NCBI GenBank assembly: GCA_005784505.1
Contig: VCAZ01000003.1
Span: forward strand, 4,000,510 to 4,064,509
Source: Bagarius yarrelli
Taxonomy: Eukaryota > Chordata > Actinopteri > Siluriformes > Sisoridae
Direction of reading: 5' to 3'
DNA length: 64,000 nt
Below the pieces are notes generated by a model that did no database searches, was not told where the DNA came from, and saw only the letters and a program-made list of their open reading frames with translations. Made by a program: the position numbers and the translations under genes. This document shows positions 58,024 through 64,000 of this stretch, in pieces (position 1 is the first letter of the stretch; each line of letters starts with the position of its first letter).

Positions 58024-58360
58024 ACACTATATTGCCAAAAGTTTGTGGTCATCTGACCATTAGATCCATATGTGGTCCCACTTTAAATTGTTGCTACAAA
58101 TTTGGACGCACACAGTTGCTTTAAATACTTTTGTATGTTCTTGCATTACATTTTTCCTTCACTGGAACCAAGAGACTCAAACGCTGTTCCAGCATGACAA
58201 TACCCCTGTGCACAAAACCCCTGAGCTCCATTAAGACATGGTGTGTTATTATTAGAGTGAATAAAACATGAGTGTTTGGCACAAATTCCTGACTTTAACA
58301 CCACTAAACACCTTTGGAATGAACTGGAATGCCGACTGCAGCCCAGACCTTCTTATCTGT
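58024..58360 (+). mobile_element. Tc1-like transposon remnant
   Basis: The left terminal repeat is ACACTATATTGCCAAAAGTT. Inside are TGTTCCAGCATGACAATACC and GAATGAACTGGAATGCCGAC (decayed N-P-F-G-M-N-W-N-A-D). This is the longest member of the family here but lacks the right end and an open frame. Confidence 0.65.
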
Positions 58361-58934
58361 ATTTGTACTTGTATGCTTATTTCCTCTTATTTTTCCTGTT
58401 TGCTGCTAACTAGTTTATTTATAGCACGTCTTATGATTCCAATTATAGAAGACAGCTGTGTAATTGTCTTAGAACAGCAACAGCACACAAGGATCCTTAC
58501 AGAATGAAGACCTGTCATGGAGGCAGGCAGGCATGCGGATGCAGGTGCAGGTTTATTTTTTATTTTTTTAGCAAAACCATGCAGGTGCAAACAAACAAAA
58601 GTATTAGAAAATATGCCATAAAAGGCAGCGAAGCTACTGGTTAAGACAAGCATAAATATGCATAAAATAGACAAGGCTAACAGGATAATGATAAGCAGGT
58701 GGAGATTAAAAATAGAAAAAAAAGGGCGGCTAATCTAGGTTTAAAACTTACAATTTTAAAGTTTTTACTTTAAAACCTACAGATTATGTCGTATTATCCT
58801 AAAACATCAACTTATTGCAATACCCAAACCATATTTATCTGTAATAACTAATGTCAAATAACCTTATATGCATCAAATACACTATTACTAATAATACTTA
58901 TTACCTAAATACAGTATTTTTCTCCTTTAGGCCT

Positions 58935-59285
58935 CCATCTAGTCGTTATCCTCTCCACCCTCTTTACTCACACCTACTAACTTCCTGTCCTCATTTATCC
59001 TTGTACGAATATTCAGAGTCCCTATTTTCCTCTTCTCCCTCTGTCCACCAACATGTCTACCTCCTCTCTGCCTTCGACCAACAGCAGCCTAGTTTCTGCC
59101 GGCACCCTGTAGGTCAGTGGCAGTCGTTGTTAATCTGACCAATCCGGTATGGAAGTCATAGAACTGACGATTTGCATATTTCGATTTGGAAATGTTTGAT
59201 GCGGGATGCCTATCCTGATGCAACCCTCTCTATTGATCTGGGCTTGGGACCAGCACAGAAGTTACTAGACCATTATCCTTTGGCT
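58935..59285. repeat. Dispersed teleost repeat fragment
   Basis: GATGCGGGATGCCTATCCTG and GATCTGGGCTTGGGACCAGC resemble the ...GCCGGATGCCCTTCCTGACG / GGGCTTGGGACCGGC wording of a common fish retroelement end. No open frame is convincing. Confidence 0.45.
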
Positions 59286-60055
59286 AGGTTTTTTTTTTAA
59301 ATACAGTGTATGTGCCAAAAAAACTTATTTGTTCCAACGATTTTTTAACTCTCCGTCTTATCACAGCAACAAAATTTTAACAAAAAGTTAACTTTAAAAA
59401 AGAAATATGATGGATGATAGTTAATACTGCGCTTAGCAGTCACAATTCACTGACCCTTTTAAAGTTTGAATTAGCTGCTTAACACATGGTTGGTCGATCA
59501 GGACAATAGATAACTGGGGGTTGTGGTAAGGTGACCCACCAGTGTTCTTATAGCCCACATATTCAATAGGGTACTGCAGTTGCCCTTGGTAGTAGTGAGA
59601 ATCATGAATAAAAATTACAAAGAATGGCAGTTTAAGATCAATATCCATTGGTGGTGGGAACTTTTAGAAACATTTGATTTATACAGCAGACATGAAATGA
59701 ACTGGTGTAATGAGGCATAGCTTTTTTTCACCACTTATAAAAAGCCCTTTACTAAAATTATACATATGGGGCTGGTTCATAGTATTTTTTGTTTTGATCG
59801 CTACATGATTCCTTTGCAAATGCCAGAAATGTTTATACATCATTAACTTTTTTTCTGTAGGGTAATACTAAAGTCCTTTGGAGATTTGTAAGCCAATGTC
59901 CCAGATAACTTCAGATGTGTAAAAAAGGCTCTGATAAATGTTAAAAAAAAATTTTCCCTTGATGGCATAGCGCTGAAGTTGTGGATGAAACTTTTAGGTC
60001 ATAGGAACTGTGAAAACTTGGCCAATCTGTGTGTCCATTAAATTGATAGATAAGT

Positions 60056-60250
60056 AAAGGGGCAGTGGTGCCCCCCCCCCCCTCGTCAGCCACTGTTGGG
60101 TCTTTATGCAAGACTCTCAACCCTTTCCGCTCCAGGGGCACTGCATCATAGCCTACCCTTCACTCTGACCCAAACTTACTAAGATGGGATATGCGAAGAA
60201 ATAATTTTACTGTGCTGTCAAAATAATACGTAACAAATACAATAAGATAT
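60056..60250 (+). repeat. SINE-B, head deleted
   Basis: The first bases (GGGGCAGTGGTG) run into a C12 tract where most of the tRNA-like part is lost. The body from CCACTGTTGGGTC onward is intact, with the variant tail seen at 53,091. Confidence 0.6.
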
Positions 60251-60300
60251 TTACATAACAAATACGGCAGTTAGTTTAAGTTGATGATGATATCAATATA

Positions 60301-60482
60301 ACATTTAAATTTACAGCATTTGTCAGACGCCCTTATCCAGAGCGACTTTTATACAACTGAGTAATTTGGGGGTCAAGGGCCTTGCTCAGGGGCCTGCAGT
60401 GGTGGCTTGGTGGTGTTGGGAATCGAACCCTGGTCTTTCTGGTATCAGTCCAACACCTTAACCACTAATCCACCACTTTCCT
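60301..60482 (-). repeat. SINE-A, nearly complete
   Basis: TTTACAGCATTTGTCAGACG to TAACCACTAATCCACCAC. The B box GGTTCGATTCCC is intact on the minus strand. Confidence 0.75.
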
Positions 60483-60544
60483 ATGATAAGGAATTATGAT
60501 TTTTAGGAAATATTTAATAAATACCTGGGAGAAATCAGGATCAG

Positions 60545-61250
60545 TCAGAGGGGGTCAGTTCTCCTATGACTAGACGAACCAGCAGGTTATTCCATGCTGC
60601 AGCATTTCTGTGGTCTTCTCTGGATGGCCATCTAGAAGACAAGGTCATCACTGGGAAAATGCATCTGGGTCTTATTGCCTCTGTGCTGATCCACCAACTG
60701 GCCTGGACACAGGCTGGATCTGGTGGCGACGGTAAGCTCCGAATAGAAAAGAAACAGACGCATTCTACTTACGATAGACGTAATATATTGTGTGTTGTTG
60801 GTGTTGGTCCCGGTTCCAGTTGACCAGATTATTGCAGCCTTTACCGGATTTGGATAATGAAAATGTCTTATGTGTAATACAGGTTAAAGACATGGATCTT
60901 TAATCTAAGTTAAAACTGACAGAGTGTGTCTGCCTCCTACATGGTTAGGTAAATTATAGGATAGATAAAAAAAGGATCTGCCGCCTGCAGTTGATTTTGT
61001 TATTCTGGGTATTTTAGTTTTAAGAACACAGCCGACGTGGAGAGCTATAATAGTAAAAGAGCTCACACAAGTACTGAGGTGCTAAAAACATTCAGGGCTT
61101 TATAAGTATTTAGTAAGATTTTGAAATCTGTTCGATGTTTAATAGGGAGCCAGTGCAGTTTTGACAGAACTAGACTAATACTGTCCTACTTCCTGGTTCT
61201 GGTAAGAACGCTAGCTCCAGTAAGAACTCTAGAACAGAGCCGTCTCCAAG
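60545..61250. repeat. Dispersed teleost repeat, family unresolved
   Basis: The part at 60,554-60,690 is inverted relative to 14,808-14,942. The part at 61,140-61,230 (AATAGGGAGCCAGTGCAG, CTTCCTGGTTCTGGTAAGAA) is another wording common in fish dispersed repeats. A few short open frames exist but none looks like a protein family. Confidence 0.45.
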
Positions 61251-61307
61251 TATTTTGCTAAAGTACCATGTTCCACTTATCACCTTCTTGGAAATTGCAG
61301 TAAGTTT

Positions 61308-61438
61308 GTTGAAGACTGTGGGAGGAAACCGAAGTATCCGGATTAAACCCACGCAACCACGGGGAGAACATGCAAACTGCCCCGGAAAAGAACACGGACC
61401 TTCTAGCTGTAAGGCAACAGTGCTAACGACTAATTTTC
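61308..61438 (-). repeat. SINE-C, head and middle only
   Basis: GAAGACTGTGGGAGGAAACC to AAGGCAACAGTGCTAACGAC; the 3' part is absent. Confidence 0.6.
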
Positions 61439-61669
61439 CTACCATTCATTTAGCTAGAATACAGTAGAGCCAATAAGTTTTGTTTTAAAGCTGGTCCAGC
61501 CTACAGTTAACTTTTTAGTTAATTTTAAGTTGAATTTCTGTAACCCATTTCTTTTAGCGAGACCAACTCCTAAATCATCAGTGATGCTACAATGCGAGTA
61601 GTTTGTGGTGTTTAGATGCATCCAAATAAAATAAATTACACCCATTTATTGTAAAATAGATTTGTGGTT

Positions 61670-62170
61670 CATAGAGAATGCAGATCTATGTCAAACTGTT
61701 GTAAAGATTTCATGTATTGTTTTTCTTGTTTCATGTTCTTGTTGTTTTGTTAGCTTAGCGGCTAGGTTAGCCAGCTAAGCTAGCTTCTATCATGTTTTGG
61801 TTTTGTTTACTTCCTGGTTCCTGTCATGTGCTTCCCCTTGTCCTTGTCATTGGTTCGTTTGTTCCTAAGTGTTGACAGGTGTTCCTCGTTCTGTCTTGTG
61901 TATTTATAGCCCCTCTGTCTGTCTTGTCTTGGTGGTTTGTTGTTCCCTGTTACCAGTGTGGTGAGTTCATGTTCCTGCCATGTTCCTGCCATGTTCCTGC
62001 CATGTTCCTGCCATGTTCCTGCCATGTTCCTGCCATGTTCCTGCCATGTTCCTGCCATGTTCCTGCCATGTTCCTGCCATGTTCCTGCCATGTTCCTGCC
62101 ATGTTCCTGCCATGTTCTTTTGTAAATAAACTGCACCTGGGTTCTCAATACGTCTCGCCTCAGTGGACTA
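61670..62170 (+). mobile_element. LTR-like repeat containing an 11-bp minisatellite
   Basis: T-rich DNA with a TATTTATAGCCCC promoter-like word at 61,898 and a GTAAATAAACTGCACCTGGG end resembles the LTR-like blocks at 9,485 and 50,525. The minisatellite lies between these parts. No retroviral genes flank it. Confidence 0.4.
61968..62117 (+). repeat. 11-bp minisatellite, about 13.6 units
   Basis: The unit is CATGTTCCTGC, with nearly perfect copies throughout. It is free of stops in several frames, which makes misleading open frames on both strands. Confidence 0.97.
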
Positions 62171-62207
62171 CCATTACAGTTGTGTTGTATGCTGGGGACT
62201 CTGCTAT

Positions 62208-62283
62208 TTTCCAGAGCGACTTACAATTATCTCTGGTAACCATGGTATCTTGGTGGTGCTAGGAATCGAACCACTGTCTTTCC
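62208..62283 (-). repeat. SINE-A, internally deleted
   Basis: CCAGAGCGACTTACAATTAT jumps directly to CTTGGTGGTGCTAGGAATCG, so the middle is gone. Confidence 0.5.
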
Positions 62284-62560
62284 TTATTCCGAAGCACTAC
62301 CTCCATTCACATACTTGGACATCATTACGACATCAAATCATGCTGACAGAAGACCCTTACAAAAATGAACAATAGTTTTACTCCAAAAATCATTGTTTTA
62401 CAATTGTGTATTTGTGTAGTTATACAAATGGTATCTGATGTACTATAATAAAACTATAGTTCATTTTCATAAGGAAAACTGCAGGAAAACAGAATGTTTC
62501 CCCCAGATTTCTTCTTTCACTATATACTCACACACAAGGGGTGAGTTTTCAGGGGTTCTA

Positions 62561-62605
62561 AGGGGCAGTGGTGGTTCAAGTGGTTAGAAAGCTGAGTTGT
62601 TGCTT
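62561..62605 (+). repeat. SINE-B head fragment
   Basis: AGGGGCAGTGGTGGTTCAAG followed by TGGTTAGAAAGCTGAG is the tRNA-like head only. Confidence 0.45.
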
Positions 62606-63150
62606 AATCACACTATCAGAAGACATGCGTGATCCTCTCAGTATGGCTTCTAACATAATATTCAGAATTCAACGGGACGTGACACCAGCTTTATATTCTC
62701 TATTAATGTGTTGTGGTTGTTGCTCTATGGGCTTTAATAACCAATCCGCCCTACACGCAAATGGTTGCTAAAACATCAATAGCCATTTAGGGCGGCTATT
62801 TAGATGTATGAATTTGTACCCTATTGGTAACATGTGGTCTGAGGGGATGAGAGACGTCCACACACTCTGATTTAACAATATAAATCTTTAAAATCTTTTT
62901 AAAATAGTTTTTTCAACATTTTTAGAATTACGATGTTGTTGTTAATAATTTTAAAGTACAGTATGTGTTTAAATGCTTTGTTATAGTAGGTCTTTGCAAT
63001 TTTTGCAGCTGTTCTAGCCATTAAATTGATATATTTGCCTCCATGTTTAACAAGTGGCAGTAATTCAGTACATTGACATTAGAAAACTATTAGCAATTTA
63101 ATAGTTAGCAATTTTGCATTGTGGACTCTACTGTCTTTCTATTAACTATT
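62606..63150. other. Anonymous AT-rich sequence
   Basis: No feature seen. Confidence 0.35.
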
Positions 63151-63282
63151 AGGCTGGTTCTTTCCAACCATAGAAGGGTGGGCAGACAGATATGCCAGGT
63201 GGGCAATTTTTGGGGGTGGGGTTGAGAAGATAGATACTGTTCAAAATTCAACTAATTAAATGATGGACTAGCACAAATATTA
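63151..63282. repeat. Dispersed repeat, right copy of an inverted pair
   Basis: CCAACCATAGAAGGGTGGGC, CAGGTGGGCAATTTTTGGGG and CAACTAATTAAATGATGGAC are the reverse complement of the block at 693. GATA-type microsatellites lie near both copies. Confidence 0.8.
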
Positions 63283-63483
63283 TAGTACTAATATTCTTGC
63301 TTGGGTTTGGTCAGGAAGACATATATAAATATATTATATATATTAAATATAAACACAGATATGTTTTTAAAACGTTAAACAAAGGATTATTTTTAACCTT
63401 CAGAATGTCTAACGGCTGGACTAATAAACGCAAATTCAGGCAATATTATAATCTTTAAAGTAAAGTTTGGGTCAACTGAAAAA

Positions 63484-63486
63484 TAG

Positions 63487-63542
<56 letters not shown>

Positions 63543-63632
63543 GGATGGATGGATGGATGGATGGATGGGGCGGGCGGGCAGACAGACAGACAGACAGATA
63601 GACAGACAGACAGATAGATAGACAGACAGACA
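63484..63632 (+). repeat. Composite GATA-GATG-GACA microsatellite
   Basis: In order: about 14 GATA, about 6 GATG, a GGGCGGGCGGGC step, then GACA and GATA runs. It is the reverse-strand counterpart in style of the block at 12,788. Confidence 0.96.
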
Positions 63633-64000
63633 GGTTAACCGCCTTGCCCTGTGCCGTTGCTTACAGACAATCAAAAACTATTTAATTTTGCCTTGTGATT
63701 GGTCAGGGATTTTTACACCCTTTCTTCCAATTTCTAAACACAGAACCCACCTTAGACTGCTTTTAATAAATCACACATTGTCCAAAGGAAAATAAAAACT
63801 TATTTTTACACCTCTGTTCTTACCAAATGTTGACTGGGTGGGCAAGACAGGTGTTTGGGTGGGCTCAGCCCATCCCTGCCCATGCCTACAGCCTGCCTTT
63901 TTTACTATGCAACGTTTGTCCTCCTGATTTAAATGTTAACTATTGATAAAGCATGAAATAAATTAATCAAGCAATTAATTAAACAACAAAAAAGCATATT

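Noticed and set aside
61807..62262. Overlapping open frames of more than 110 codons on both strands across the 11-bp minisatellite
   Set aside because: They exist only because the 11-base unit has no stop in these frames; the peptides are pure repeat and the flanks are LTR-like.

Overview
The window is vertebrate nuclear DNA, AT-rich and crowded with interspersed repeats, and reads as a teleost fish genome, possibly an otophysan such as a catfish (the group assignment is inference from repeat style only). The one protein-coding gene I can support is on the minus strand. It is a fibril-associated-type collagen that I identify as collagen alpha-1(XXI), col21a1. Seventeen coding exons with GT-AG borders and matching reading-frame phases can be read between 33,165 and 2,485: signal peptide, von Willebrand factor A (vWA) domain, thrombospondin N-terminal-like (TSPN/laminin-G) domain, a short cysteine-containing linker that includes a 12-base microexon, then ten exons carrying Gly-X-Y triplets. 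The reading gives residues 1 to about 615. The gene leaves the window on the left (its 3' side), so the rest of the triple helix and the C-terminus are missing here.

Layout: 1-2,484 is intron with SINEs and a non-LTR fragment. Collagen exons lie at 2,485-2,755, 10,343-10,396 and 22,610-25,742, separated by introns of about 7.6 and 12.2 kb that hold only repeats and unremarkable sequence. Linker and TSPN exons are at 25,653-31,133, the vWA exon at 32,268-32,828, and the start-codon exon at about 33,087-33,204. A CpG-dense, CRE-containing patch with a minus-strand splice donor at 41,768-42,005 is my candidate promoter and 5' non-coding exon. From about 42 kb to the right end I see no gene, only repeats and anonymous sequence.

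Repeats: I distinguish four tRNA-derived SINE groups, named here for convenience. SINE-A ends in TGTAAATG repeats. SINE-B ends in a tail shared with a LINE. SINE-C is DANA/HAmo-like and ends in GATG/GAATG repeats. SINE-D has a B box plus a degenerate tail. There are also Tc1/mariner and pogo-like remnants, a roughly 0.65-kb inverted-repeat element in three copies (one carrying nested insertions), solo-LTR-like blocks, a 24-bp minisatellite of about 1 kb, an 11-bp minisatellite, and many microsatellites.

I see no CRISPR array, operon, true tRNA or rRNA gene, or clearly novel system. The most interesting items are the candidate promoter, the microexon, the SINE-B/LINE shared tail, the nested inverted-repeat element, and the minisatellite that grew inside a dispersed repeat.
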